Positions 31,452-43,776 of a stretch of DNA of 64,000 nt are shown here, piece after piece. This DNA is from Agriotes lineatus (lineage: Eukaryota; Arthropoda; Insecta; Coleoptera; Elateridae): positions 174,812,015 to 174,876,014 of the forward strand of contig OW679195.1 in NCBI GenBank assembly GCA_940337035.1, written 5' to 3'. The first letter of the stretch is position 1, and every line of letters starts with the position of its first letter. The notes under the pieces were generated by a model. It was not told the origin of the DNA, ran no database searches, and saw nothing but the letters and a program-made list of their open reading frames with translations. The translations under genes and the position numbers were made by a program.

Positions 31452-31755
31452 CAGCCAGCGTGGCTCTGATGGTTAGAGCATCGGACTGCGGCGCGGAAGT
31501 CTGGAGTTCAAATCCCAGATCGATGCCTGGCGGGCGGCCTACCCAGTCGCTTTAAATAATTGGGAACCTGCGTTCGAAAGAACAAGGGGTAATAATGCGG
31601 CTGTCTAATGCGTGGTGCTCACCACATCACCACGTGTCATGAATTTGACACGCGACAGCCGGGTGTGAGAGCGAGGATACGGAAGCTCTAAACCTTCCGC
31701 CTTGCAGGCCAAGTTCCTTCATGGGGTGTTAGTGCCTCACCATTATTATTATTAT
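31452..31755 (+). mobile_element. tRNA-derived SINE with (ATT)n tail and 15-bp target duplication
   Basis: The tRNA-like head has box A TGGCTCTGATGGTTAGAGC and box B GGAGTTCAAATCC. A body of about 220 bp follows, including ACCCAGTCGCTTTAAA, and the tail is (ATT)n. Perfect 15-bp duplications TATTGCTTAAGTGCG lie at 31437-31451 and 31756-31770. It inserted into the 3' untranslated region of the LTR element. A related copy lies at 37646-37961. Transcription would be by RNA polymerase III and mobilisation by a LINE. Confidence 0.9.
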
Positions 31756-31825
31756 TATTGCTTAAGTGCGAAAGAAGAACGTCTTGTGGTGTAAAAATCG
31801 ATAGATTTAAACCCCAAAGACTATC

Positions 31826-31841
31826 TTAATCCGGGGGCAAC
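31826..31841 (+). other. Probable polypurine tract
   Basis: CCGGGGGCAAC sits immediately before the TGTTGCGAT start of the 3' LTR. This is the usual site of plus-strand primer formation in LTR elements. Short and only partly purine, so the call is positional. Confidence 0.5.
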
Positions 31842-32570
31842 TGTTGCGATTTGCGTTCTTTAATTTAATGAACTATGTAGGAATATACTGTACTTTAGTT
31901 AGCTGTAAGCCATCTGTATAATATTTTAAGGTAAAATTCGTAGGAAAATTTCATATTTAAATTACAACAAGCGGGTGTTTAGAAACGTGCCTTTCGCTTG
32001 GGAAGCTGGAGATATTCCAATCTCACGAATAAGATTAGCGTAAGTTTATGCAGCGTTTACTCCATAAACCGAAATATTGAGTGATGTATATGACCGGTAC
32101 GTGATTAGAAGAAGCAACGGTTGCAACTCGATCATAAAAACTATTTGCAGCTGGGACCAAATGCTTTTAGTAGAAATTTAAATCTTTATAGCGGTAATTT
32201 ACTAAGGGTCCGAACAGGCCACATTTCACTGTGGGAAATCCTCAAGCTTGTAAAAATTCATAGAACTATTATGAACGGTCACGTCCGCGTAATGCCAAAT
32301 GTCCAAAATTTAGACCAGCTCTGATAGGTTATTGGGAACTTTGTAAACGCCCACCGAGCTTTCTTGGTCAGAATGGACTTAGAATTAAGTTAGTTAATAA
32401 GAAGATGTAAATACGAAAACTTAAGGTTTCTGTAAACGGCAGAAAAATAAATGCAAGTATTTGTATCTACTTAAGTGTTCTTATTAATCTCAGTAGCTTT
32501 GGTCTTCGTGTCCGAGTGTGTTTCAATTAAAAGGATTGCCAGTTACCCCGACTTTAGGCGTCTCGCAATA
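31842..32570 (+). repeat. 3' LTR
   Basis: A 729-bp copy of 21318-22046, beginning TGTTGCGATTTGCGTTC and ending near CGTCTCGCAATA, with about 14 substitutions relative to the 5' LTR. Confidence 0.9.
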
Positions 32571-32913
32571 ACATACTTACTATTATGTACTACACTATTT
32601 GAAAAATTTTGTTATATTAAACTCGATTCTAAGAGGTACTTTACCTATCTTTAAAATCTTTTTTAGCTCTAGCTTTGTTATTTGTAGTATTTTTGGATAT
32701 TTTAGGTTATTATCTGAAACGGAATTAAAACTCATCAAGATAAGGTATTTTTAGTTTAGAAATGTAAAAGCAACCGCTTACCTTAAGATTTCTATCAATG
32801 TTTTGGGTTGTCATTAAGACGTGCAATTATGAAGCAACCATGATCACAAAAACAATTGGTAGTGATCGTGATCTAGTTATCAGCGATGATTAACCAATTG
32901 ATGACGTTGATGA

Positions 32914-33013
32914 NNNNNNNNNNNNNNNNNNNNNNNNNNNNNNNNNNNNNNNNNNNNNNNNNNNNNNNNNNNNNNNNNNNNNNNNNNNNNNNNNNNNNNN
33001 NNNNNNNNNNNNN
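32914..33013. other. Assembly gap (100 N)
   Basis: Exactly 100 N, the usual placeholder for a scaffold gap of unknown size. Reading frames that appear to cross it are artefacts. Confidence 1.
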
Positions 33014-36000
33014 CTCCAACCGACGAGAAATGCTGCGTTTGGGGCCAAATATGTGCGAAATCATGATTCTGGAATTAGGCGATGGAGCCAAATAAAGAAC
33101 TAAAAGGGTCTAGCATACGGGCACGCTGCCCTAAAGCCTAGGTGGCTATTTAAAATACCAAAATGACCTGAATCAAGCATCTACAACCGCAAAATGACTT
33201 AACAAATAACACGCACTTCCCGTATATTTCTAGGTACAATTAGTTTAACTTTCGCGAGCGAACGCTACTTCCTATTCCAGTTTCAGATCCACCCCCATTC
33301 CGATGTCCGATCTCGATATCCTTGTTGCATTTTGTAACCGGAGTTTTACCTGTAGAAAACTTAGATATATCGTTCAACAGTTTTACAGTATTTAAGAGCG
33401 TTAATCACTGCCCACATTTCACTCGAAACGCTTTCTGATAGTTCATAATGTTAAATATGCATTTATTGTAAGAGTTTTATAGATGTGAAAACGACGTTTG
33501 TGCTGAGTCTTGATCTGAACCCTGCTTGCTTTGGTGGTTAGTAGAAGGATAAGTTGTTTGTCAAACTATTTAGTATCACTGCAGTAAACGATACATGAAG
33601 GTGTGAAAAAAGACTGATCGTCTGAAATTGTTCAGCTTTCTGATCCCCTTTCTTGTGTAATAAATTATAATACTACAGTTATTAATTCTTTTGTCCTTGC
33701 ATCGCATGCTTTTAACATTTCTGAAATTGAGACAGCTTCTCCTGGCCTTCCTTTATCTTTAATCTGTTACAGTAATGCATGCTGTATTAACAGGTTGTAT
33801 TCTCATGCAGCATTAATTACTGGAACATCTCTATATTGTTTGTTTATTGCGATGTAATTTTTATGGCAACTCTCTTTTCTTCTCTCTGATATTTGTTACA
33901 TCACGTTCCGTATAAATAAATCCGATTCTTTCATATCTATTTTTACAGCAGTTGTAACCATTTTGTGCTCACTATCTGTTGAAAAACTATTTATGACTGA
34001 AACGTCGTTGATTATATTTCTATTAGTTTATATGAAGTAGTCGATTTTATTTTCTTTATGTTACCGTTTGGGCTTTTCCACGTCAACTCTTTATTGGGTT
34101 TCTTTTCGGAAAGTTATTCATCGTATGCAGATAATTTTAATTCAAAAATTGAGTATATTATTTTCATTTATTTCATTTTCATGATTGGTATTCGAGGCAT
34201 AGCTTTACCACTAGACTCTCTCCACAACTTGATGTACTACACCATGAGAAACTACGTCCATCCGTTACGAAAAGGAGAATATGATCACAGCAAAAGAAGT
34301 TGTCACTGGCCATTAAGAATAGTAATAATAATAATAGTAATATTGGACTTTTACTGGGTTTAAGAAACTATACACATGTAAAAGTAATGTCCGTGATACT
34401 CTTTAATTTATGCAAGCCTTCGATTTGTATAGTTTCGTGGGATTATTTCTTGCACTCGTTGAGGACGCACTTCGGAAGATAAATTGTATAGTTATAGGAC
34501 CAGGTTATTTTACTGAAGGGGTTTACACTTGGTGAAAGGGTGAAGAGTTGTAGGATAAGTTGTGAATGGAGTAGCCAGGCCTAACTAACCCTTAACACGT
34601 TTTTAGCCTTTATATGTTCACAAATTAAAAACTTCAGAGTTTAAAAGTATATTAAAAAAATCAAATAAATACAGAGCTTTATATGCTATTAGATCTAATA
34701 ACCTATTATTTGCATAAGTGCAAAACACAACGCTTGCATAGAATTTTCTGCTGGCAAACAATGTGTATTGAAACTTGACCTAATGATACCATATTAATGC
34801 TGAGAGTGGCATACGTCTACCGTAATAGTTACACATTGTGAACTAGTTGTGCAGTCTAATTTGTTTCCGCACAATTTCACCGAATTGTCTATTTCATGGG
34901 CTAACAGAAGTTTGAACATGTAATTTTATAACAATTCAATGATTGGCATTGGACCACGTGGTTCTATACTACATTCTTTTAGATGTTTTTATTTCTTATT
35001 TGGAATTGCGATTTAATTGCAAAAGTGCTTCGAAACTTAATATGTAAGAACTTCAGAATTATTAATTATGGCATTATCAATTTCTACATTAAGTACTTAA
35101 GTTTTAATTTTAGAAATGTGTTATTCTATGCATTTCCATCACATTTCAAGTGACATTTTCAGTTAACTTATTATTTCTATTTAAAACAGCTCTCGTACAA
35201 GATTGTAGTATGACATCCCTAAACAGCTACTTTAGATATTTACTTATTAGTGCCTTTAACTATAAGTTAATAACGTAGTGTGACACGACTTGATTCATTA
35301 TTTCGTATAATTAAGGCTTATATTAGGGTGATTACTTGGCACTCGTTAAATAGATATATATGACACTAATGTAGTTATGGAACTAGTTGCACTTTACTAC
35401 CGACAGTCTTAACTTAAAAGTCTTAGACACCAAATTGTCAAACTCATTATACCATAAGCGTGAGCTGACTTTATCGCTAAACATAAGATCTACGTTTCCA
35501 TGAGTGCTTAGCTATAATAACACTCAACAATATATTTGCTTTTTATAAATAAATACGAAGCTTTTTCATGATTACCGCTGTACACGATTGAGCATCCCCA
35601 GGTACCTTATTTATGATTCACATCGTGGTCAAGTCTTTTCTAGTACGCCGAGAGGCAGTACTGGAGAAATATCTCTCGCGTATATGCCGAATCCTTATAG
35701 TAGCGTTCTACTTACGGTTTGTACTACGATTTTAAGCAGATTGTAGAGCATTAAATAGGCTGCAGCTTTACTGATTATATGCCTCGTGTACGTCGAGTTA
35801 GTTTTTACACCATCGGACTTTTTTGTATGTTTTTTAGTGGCTGTCAGATTTGACGATTTTGGTCGCAATCAATTAGTGCTGCGTGCATTCAACGACCTTT
35901 GTGCGCGTTATTTTAGAGGGACTACCGAAGCTTATGTCTGTTGCTCGTTGACGGCTATTACATGTATTCAAGTGTAATACTAGCATTCGGACGCATAAAG

Positions 36001-37630
36001 CCTGTTGCGCGAATTTCAATTCCTAAAGTAATCAAACCCTTTATTCGAATTTCAGTTCCGGAATCCGCTTTCACCTGGTGAATTATACAACAATTTGCTA
36101 TTTATTCAGTTTCTTTGAAATATATTTTGGTAATAGAACTGTGTACATGTTTGAAGAACTTTACATTCACAACTAGTAAAATTAAAATAAAACTTGGAGT
36201 AAAATCAACATCACACTCGCTACAGTTATAATAAAATAAAATCTTGGGTTAAAATGGCATCACTACAAATATATTAAAATATACAAAATTATAGGTTTAT
36301 ACTTCTTACGACTTTATCTGGGGGTATATGTGTGCAGCGTTCGTTATTTCTCTTGTGCCCTTTGGCTTGCGCATACTTATCTTCTTTTTAGAGCTGACTT
36401 TATATGTATACATAGAATATATTGTAAATAAACATTGGGAATTTGGAAAGTCTCGAACTAGTGGCGCTTCTGGACAATTCACCCCACCTTGCTCAGGAAC
36501 TAGATGGCTACACTTTGCTACATTGCAAGACAATTCATGAATCGGAGTATTCTGTTTTCGTAAAATATTGATCATTATCTAGTATTTCTTTAGCTAATTT
36601 ATAGAAATTCCCCGCGTAGCAAAGTTTAAAATAAAACTTTTTAATATATTGCCGTCATGCACTTACTATAACATCAACTATACTAGCTTTAACTAATAGA
36701 TTCAATAGGAGCCCCTTTTATAAATGGATGCTAAATTTGAATAGAATATTGCTATTGGTAAACCGGTTGTACAGAGCTCATTTTAGTTGAAATTAAACAA
36801 TTTTTGAGTTCTCCAGAGTTTTTAATTTGCAGTGTTTAGAACAGGTTTCTGCAATCTCAGCTCCTCTCAGTAATTTAGATGGTGCATTTTTTTCGCTGAA
36901 CGAAGTATAATAAATTTCCGTTATTATTATGCAGCTAAGCAGACACGAAAGTTTCCACTAAGCACACTGTTCAATACTAAACTAAACTCACGGAATTCCT
37001 TATACGTCATCCTATATACAACACGATTTTTACGACGTATAGAAAAACCGAGTTAGTATTCGGGACACGTTGAAACAACGCTCCCTAAATAAAATGTCAC
37101 GCCTACCAGCTGAACCTTAACAACCCCTAAATTCCGAATGTTTTACTCGAAGAGGTGTCAAGCGTGGAAGGGGTACATCATAGGAGGCGCGATACGTGAC
37201 ACTTCATGCAGGCGTTTCTGGAAAGTCTGCTCTGCAAGGAACTTGAACTCGAATAGCTTTCAAGAGCAATATCAAACGCTGAAAGCGAGCATCGCCACCA
37301 GGCTTTTTAGAGCTTGACTTCTTTATTAAAATCCTGAGATGTTATAGTTCCCATCATTCGTAATAAAATTTATAAAAGTTAGACGAGGTTCTATTCAGTA
37401 TTAATGTAGTCGTACAAAGAAGCCTCGATATGAATCAGGACCTACAAAAGTAGTAAGTTCTGCTCATTTAAAATTGTGTCTTATGAACGGTATTATTGTA
37501 GCTTTATCATACATAAATGTTTCCTGGGAATACTTGCTTCCGCAGCTTTAGAAATGCTTTGAAGAAAACGGCTACTAAGGAGTGTATCATCAAATTTCTC
37601 TCGTATTTGTCCCATTTATGGCTTTTCAAT
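33014..37630. other. Long stretch with no recognised feature
   Basis: About 4.6 kb of AT-rich DNA. Short open frames (for example near 34058-34363, 35786-35977 and 36306-36575 on either strand) have no family resemblance, no repeat structure and ordinary stop density. It probably represents intergenic host DNA or very old repeats. Confidence 0.5.
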
Positions 37631-37645
37631 TTCTAGATATGAGTG

Positions 37646-37961
37646 GTAAAGTAAAGTTTAGGGCGCTTCATTCCACATGTGGGAATATGGCCTGAGACTC
37701 GGCTAGTCAGGGTCGCCGAAATATCTCTTTCGGAAACCCAGTCATCTGGCACACGTCAACGGCGTACTGGGTGATGTGGTTAACATTACGCCTTCGACGA
37801 CTGCCTTACTTTCCCTACTTAGATAAGACAGCCGTGGTTTGGGTGTTCAATTTTTAAAGCGACTGGGTGGGCCGCTCGCCAGTTGCCCGATTTGGGAATT
37901 GAACCCCGTACCGTTGCACCGCAGTCGAGCTCTCTAACTGCTCGGCCACGCTGGCGGTAAG
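37646..37961 (-). mobile_element. tRNA-derived SINE, second copy, with 11-bp target duplication
   Basis: On the minus strand it begins CCGCCAGCGTGGCCGAGCAG. Box A is TGGCCGAGCAGTTAGAG, box B GGGTTCAATTCCC, and the body contains GGCCCACCCAGTCGCTTTAA, matching the SINE at 31452-31755. The 3' end is a TTTACTTTACC-type tail. AGATATGAGTG flanks it at 37635-37645 and 37962-37972. It is more diverged internally than the head suggests, so it is a sister subfamily. Confidence 0.85.
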
Positions 37962-37972
37962 AGATATGAGTG

Positions 37973-39375
37973 ATGGTATGTCGAATTTGTTACACGCTGT
38001 ATACATATACAACGCAGTATTTTAAAATCTAAAACCCAAATGGGAGTGTATGCAATTTCAGTACACAACGGATAATTCCAATTTGCATAGGAATGCTTCA
38101 TATCCCTACATCTTATTTTACTACGCGGTAGATTCATTTGCAAGGAGACAAAATAAATTTACTGTTTATTATTTTCCTTTTACCTTCGCGGTTCGTTTCT
38201 CTAAAAGTTAAAGTGTCCGTCAGGTGACAACAGCAGCGTTATGCTTGTCATATTTTCTGCTTGGCCAGCCGTCCAGAAACAACCCTCCCGTGAATTAGTA
38301 TCACAAATTTAGCTACAAAGGAGCTGCCGGCGCGCAAGGTCTTGCGTTTTTCTAGCCCTCAATTTTCGGTCTTCGCGATTCCCACCGCGTTTGGCTCCCA
38401 TTTAATGAAACTTTTTGTCTGGCCGCCAGAAAAACGACGGGACGTCTCTGCGGTTTAAAGTGGCATTCAGTCCGCCAGGATTGTGATTTTAATTTATACT
38501 AAAATTCTAGTAAAGCTTAAATCGGCACGTGTTTAAGATTTTTAGTAGGTAGTTGATCGATTTGGCTGAGTACCTAAATACTAAACAGAAAGTTGGGTGT
38601 TTTTAGTACTAATTCCTGAAGTTTTTAAAAATTATAGCTTAGTTTACTGTTAATTTTATATGAATTATAATGATTTCCGTACGTTAACGGGCATAAAAAG
38701 TACAAGTGTTGTTTAAACACACAGTTAGATAACAATTTACACTCTGGTTAAAAGCTTATGATTCTCGAACACTTACGTACAAATCAACCAAAATAAAGAT
38801 GAGTTTGAAATGCCTTTGCAACTCGTATGTTGGATTGCGATTTCAAAGAGTTCTACCGAAAACAACGAATGAAGTGAAGGTGAGTTTATGTGACAACAAG
38901 AAACAGATAAAAAACGATTTTAGTCATTAAAATTGTTAGTATGTGTACATAGTTAGAATAAGTTCATTATAATGTTAGTTCTGGTTAGATTGTGGCATTC
39001 TAAATACCTTAAATATAAAAATTTAGTTTCATATGCCACTAAACTGACCAGAATTTAAATACGGAAAGCGGGGTATTCAGAAATTTACAGGAGTGTGGTG
39101 GTGGGGGTTGCACTAATTTTAAATTCAAGAATTACTTTGATTTTCCAATATATTGTTTAGGAAGTCAAACAAAATGATTGATTAAGATGTGGTTTAAGAA
39201 ACACATAAATACGAGTTATACATTTTAATAACCAGTTGCACCACTCCAGCATCTCACACATCCATTTATCTCTCTAGACAGGCTGAGAATAATAAGATCA
39301 TCATGTGAATCATGCGATAATTCATTCCAGGCACCTTGGAAATGATATTGTGGTTCGCAGCTGTCCCAGAGGTTC
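37973..39375. other. Intergenic stretch including a GC-richer block and a possible small exon
   Basis: Positions about 38260-38480 are richer in GC and CpG than the surroundings and might be regulatory or conserved. ATG 38799 opens a 27-codon stretch (MSLKCLCNSYVGLRF...) that ends exactly at a GTGAGT donor-like site (38880). No continuation was found downstream, so this is only a candidate first exon. Nothing else is seen. Confidence 0.25.
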
Positions 39376-39379
39376 TGGT

Positions 39380-41075
39380 AAAGTACACATCTTTCGTGTT
39401 CTAGATATGTTCAATGGGCTACAAATCTGTAGCTGATATACCAGTTCCGATATTTCCGCAAGATAGCATTTTACTAACAAATGAAATGGTTGCTGAAGGT
39501 TTTAGAACATTTTTTAGTAGCAATTTTTCTCCAAATGGCGACGCGAGTCATAGAATTGATAGCATTTGTGGTATTAACAATTACAGCATAGTTTGGACAG
39601 CATTACGGACAATAAGGTCAAAATGTTTATTGATAAATTAAAAAACTCTAGATCACTAGGACCTGATAATGTGCCCACATGTGTTATTAAAGGTTGTGCG
39701 GAATTCTTTGTTGAACCACTAATGATCATTTTCAATTTATGTATATCAACTAATATTCTTCCGGAGAAACTAGCTAAAATACATCCAATTTTCAAATCTG
39801 GAAAACTAAATCATGTAGGTAATTACCGTCCAATTGCACATCTTTCTGTGTTTGCCAAGGTATTCGAGTCTGTAATTTATGGAAGCCTATACCGGCAGGT
39901 TTTGCATTAGATTTCTTTGAAGCAGCATGGTTTTGTTAGCAAACGCTGTACTCTTACTAATTTAACAAGTTTTACTCAATATGTATCGGACGCACTGGAA
40001 AGCAGAAGTCAAGTTGATGTCATTTATACGGACTTTTCCAAGGCTTTTGATCGTGTTGATCATGTTATTTTGCTGCAGAAGCTTGCGGCTGTAGGTCTTC
40101 ATGACAAATTTGTTAACTTAATTAGGTCTTATTTAACCAACCACCAACAATATGTTTATTGTAATGGTATAAATTCTGAGTACTTTTATGCTACCTCTGG
40201 AGTCTCCCAAGGATCCATTTTAGGCCCGTTACTTCTTTTAATCTTTATAAATGATATAACATATTGTAAATAATTCTAAAGTTCTATTATATGCTGATGA
40301 CTTAAAAAAATTTAAAACTATCAACAATGTTGGGGACTGTGAAAGACTACAAGCTGATGTTAATGCAATTTATTAATGGTCAATTAAAAACAAATTACTT
40401 TTTAATAGTAAGAAATGCTTTACTATGACTTATTCTAGAAAGCAGGATGTTATCAATTTTGAATATACTTTGGGTTCTATACCGATTAAAAGAGTATCAA
40501 CCTTTACGGACCTTGGGGTAACTTACGATAATAAATTGTCTTTCAATGACCATGTGGACACGTTAATATTAAATGCCAATCGGAGTCTGGGATTTCTTTT
40601 TAGAAATACTCAGGATTTTTTGAATTCACAAACTTTATTGAATTTATTTAACAGTTATATTAGATCTAAACTTGAATATTGTGTTATTATGTGGAACCCG
40701 TATTGTAATTATCAAGTTAAAAAAATTGAAACAATTCAGAAAAAAAATCTCAAATATGTGTATTGGCGTGTCAATGGATCAACATTTGAGGATAGCTACT
40801 CTGAATTATTATCTATATTCTCATTTTCTTCTCTAAAATTAAGAAGAGTTCAACTAATCATTTTATTTTTGTTCAAAATAGTAAATAATCTAACTTCTAC
40901 ACCGGAATTGTTAGCCAAATTAAATATACGTGTACTGGGATTTTATCAGTTTAAAACTAACCTTAACAAGCACCTTTATGCCATTGCATTACAATTATAA
41001 TTTTAATTTGGTTTTGTTATGTATTTCTCTTTATTCTGAAACTGGGTTTCTACCTGTTGAATAAAGTAAAGTAAC
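39380..41075 (+). pseudogene. Non-LTR retrotransposon (Jockey/CR1-like) RT remnant
   Basis: Three broken frames in order give SRSLGPDNVPTCVIKGCAEF, NYRPIAHLSVFAKVFE, QHGFVSKRCTLTNLTSF, DVIYTDFSKAFDRVDHVIL (motif A), SGVSQGSILGPLLLLIFIND, then near 40290 a YADD block in a shifted frame, and KRVSTFTDLGVTYDNKLSFN with RSKLEYCVIMWNPY. This is a complete RT core without RNase H, of the Jockey or CR1 type. The 3' end contains AATAAAGTAAAGTAA (about 41060-41075). The endonuclease part is absent. Frame breaks near 39590, 39912 and 40273 and a stop near 40374 show that it is dead. Confidence 0.85.
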
Positions 41076-42640
41076 TATTATTAAGGGACCATAGGAGAAG
41101 GTTGATGTTTATAACTCTTATTTGGTTAAACCAAAACTTAATCAATTTCTTATACAATATATTAAAAAATCAAAGTAACTCCTTCATTTTAAAGAGGTGT
41201 AACTTTTTTAAAACTTAGTATAGTCTAATATTTTAATCATTTTTAATTTTGTTAGATAATAATTAATGGGGCAATGTGTTGCCGGCCAATGAATTTAAGT
41301 ACTATCTTTTGTTTAAAGGTTTTATTTGTTTATCTAATGGACAGTTCCGATGATCAAAATAGTATCGGCTAGCATTATAAATTCGACGATAGGGCCCAGT
41401 TATACGCAACCGCGATAGTTTTATCAAGTAAGCAATCACATATTTAACTCAATATGCGTGCTAATAGCAGAGGAAGGTCGGATAAATGATGGAAGTTCAA
41501 ACGTGCTAACCTACCAATTATAAAAACATAATAATTATATCGATCAGTTGCAACGATTATAACATATTACCTGGAGACGGTAGTTTCTGAGGTATTCCGA
41601 GAGACAGCTGACCTGAATTATGCTGGAGCTTCCTGTCCAGTTACTACTGAGAGGAGGCATATTTTTTATGGTTTGGTTTCACCAGTGTTACTCCAGTTAA
41701 GTTGTTCCTATGAGCGCTTGAAATTTAATTTACCGACAAGTGATTATAGATAGAAGTTTTTATTGTCTGAATAATTGAACATTCGAGTTGATAAGAAGTA
41801 ACTTGTCTGACACAAAATTGATGAGGCCACATAAGTCAGTGCAGTTTAAATACTGCGAGAAAATCTGAGAACTTATTTTTTATATCAGCTTGTCTAACAA
41901 GAAGAGCATCTGATGACCTTTTTTGGTTGTTCTTAATATAGTCACTAAAAGCCTCAACAAATGTGCTATGTTTCGCTACGTTATATTAAACGCAAATATT
42001 TTTATTAACGTTTTAGCTGTTATTTTTTCTTTTAAAGTAATTACAAGCTTCTTTCATAGCAATATAGTACTGACTATATACAATCGTTCGGTAGATTACT
42101 AAATACGTATAAACCTTAGAACACTTCTTTCCCTATCGCTTAACGAAACCATAGCCACTAACGTTGACTACATTGGAAAAAATTACCTTGACGTCTCTTG
42201 CTTCTTTAGGACTCTGCTAATTAGTCAATTAATAAAATTATAAATCACAATAAGTCTAGTTTTACAGCACATAATGGTATTTCTAATTACTGTTACACAA
42301 TATATGTGTTTTGCAGACCAGAACTCGCAGCAGCGATCAGTTTCGCTATTACACTCAATTTTGTTGTCTTTTTAGCTAAACTCAAACTGCAACGTGCGCT
42401 AGTTCGGAACTAGAAACGTGCTGACAATGTTTTTATATGTCTTCCTGTTACATACTCGTAAATTGGAATGGCTTCCAAAACACACAGTACTAAATTACAC
42501 AATCTTATTGTTCAAGCCTCCTTTCTGTGAAACACGATACGGATGGTGTGTTGTACAATACGAATGCTGACGCAATTACTTCAATTTGGAAAATTGGTTA
42601 GCACTTAGACATAATGCTAATAAATCGTCATACGACGGCG
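41076..42640. other. Upstream region of the OBP gene, nothing recognised
   Basis: AT-rich DNA without recognisable repeats or coding sequence. It should contain the control elements of the OBP gene, but no specific site can be named except the core promoter below. Confidence 0.4.
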
Positions 42641-42644
42641 CGAT

Positions 42645-42690
42645 TATAAAACTTCCCCGTCAGTTTTTCTAAATATTTATCTCAGTTTGA
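42645..42690 (+). promoter_or_regulatory. Putative core promoter of the OBP gene
   Basis: TATAAAA at 42645-42651, and the arthropod initiator-like TCAGTTT at 42682-42688, about 20 bp before the ATG at 42702. The spacing of TATA to this initiator (about 39 bp) is longer than usual. Another TCAGTTT (42660) is too close. The arrangement is suggestive only. Confidence 0.4.
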
Positions 42691-42701
42691 TCGGTGCTGC
42701 A

Positions 42702-42773
42702 ATGCAATTTGGTCGGAAATCCACAGCTTTCCCTTTATTGCTTTGCTTTTTAGTATTTACATATCAACAACCG
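42702..42773 (+). CDS. Odorant-binding protein exon 1 (signal peptide)
   Basis: ATG 42702 opens 24 codons starting MQFGRKSTAF followed by a hydrophobic core PLLLCFLVFTY: a basic n-region and hydrophobic h-region of a secretory signal peptide. The exon ends CCG|GTGAGT (donor at 42774) in phase 0. The matching phase-0 acceptor lies at 56220, where the mature OBP begins. The pairing is inferred: exon 1 and exon 2 together give 137 residues, the normal size of a classic OBP, and no nearer OBP-like second exon is visible. A TATA box and initiator-like sequence lie upstream. Confidence 0.65.
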
Positions 42774-42971
42774 GTGAGTTCTTATTATTAAATCTTCATT
42801 AGTGCCTTAGTTGTCATGAATAGAGCCCGGACATTAATATTTAAGTAGGTAATTAGTCGGCGCTGTAGGTAAGATCCATAGGTGTACTCAATATTAGCAA
42901 ATTTTTGTATAACTTTGGAGTTCATAAATTTGGTGTAATGTTCCATTATTATATAAGGTTTTTATATATTT

Positions 42972-43590
42972 TTGACAGTCTATATTCTTTATTTAATTTT
43001 TTGTTTTGGTTTTGAATTATCTATGTGGGATCCATATTTTCCTTGTTGTAGGTATTTTCATCTTTATTTTTTAGAAATTTTTCTATTTTATTATTGTAAG
43101 CTGTCTGAGTTAATAATGCAAAACCAAAGCAACAAATTCATTAAAGAATTATATGATAAAAATTATATAAACTGTCAAGAATACAAAAAAAAACCTAATA
43201 TGTCATACGAACATTACCACAAATTTATGGGCTCCCAAAGTTAAACAATAAAATTAAAATTAATTAAAGATATACTACTAACAATATAGCTAAAATTTCA
43301 TAAAATAAAAATGAAAATGATAAATTAATTAACGTAGAACCAAATTGTTTTTATGAGGAATTTAATAATAATCAAGAAAAAATTACACTTCTACTTCATA
43401 TGTGACTTACCTCTCTGAAAAAATCGAAAAATAACTAAAAGTTAATAAGATCAAACCTGCCTTTAAAAATCACAAAACTTAAAAAAATGTATAAGATAGA
43501 ATTGAAAAGATTTAACATCAAATATAGTATATAAAATTAATTATAATTTTTCTAATACAAACTATATCCGTTAAACAAATAAGTATTTAA
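42972..43590. other. Intronic stretch, nothing recognised
   Basis: An AT-rich 90-codon open frame at 42972-43244 has low complexity and no family resemblance. Nothing else is seen. Confidence 0.3.
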
Positions 43591-43776
43591 AAGAACAATA
43601 GGTGCAAGGGGAAGACTGAAAATTTCGGGAATCGGGTACTTCTAAATGTATTGGATGAACGAAACATGCATATTCGTAAAATTTGATATTTTTTAGTTAG
43701 TAACCATTGACAAAGCAAAACCCGTCAAGCATTGTAAAGATAGCGGCGTTGCAAAGTAAACAAAGTCGTGAAAATT

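Larger units (their letters stand above)
21318..32570 (+). mobile_element. Ty3/gypsy LTR retrotransposon with INT-before-RT order (Gmr1-like)
   Basis: Two direct 729-bp LTRs (21318-22046 and 31842-32570) enclose gag, a zinc knuckle, protease, integrase, reverse transcriptase and RNase H, in that order. In most Ty3/gypsy elements integrase follows RNase H. Integrase upstream of RT is the order described for the Gmr1 group. The LTRs differ at roughly 14 positions by eye (about 2%), so the insertion is fairly young. No env is present. The copy is dead: one frameshift in RT, a 3.9-kb foldback insertion in RNase H, and a SINE in the 3' untranslated region. I could not find a clear flanking target duplication or primer-binding site. 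Confidence 0.9.

Noticed and set aside
31452..31525. A functional tRNA gene
   Set aside because: The tRNA-like head is followed by a SINE body, an ATT tail and perfect 15-bp target duplications, and the arms do not complete a tRNA.
31318..31841. An envelope gene in the LTR element
   Set aside because: The space between RNase H and the 3' LTR is about 520 bp, of which about 300 is a SINE; no open frame of suitable size.
32873..33095. Open frames spanning the N gap
   Set aside because: The run of undetermined bases removes stops; no evidence of coding.
36306..36575. Opposed open frames of 70-89 codons
   Set aside because: Mirror frames over the same DNA, no family resemblance, no splice or promoter context.
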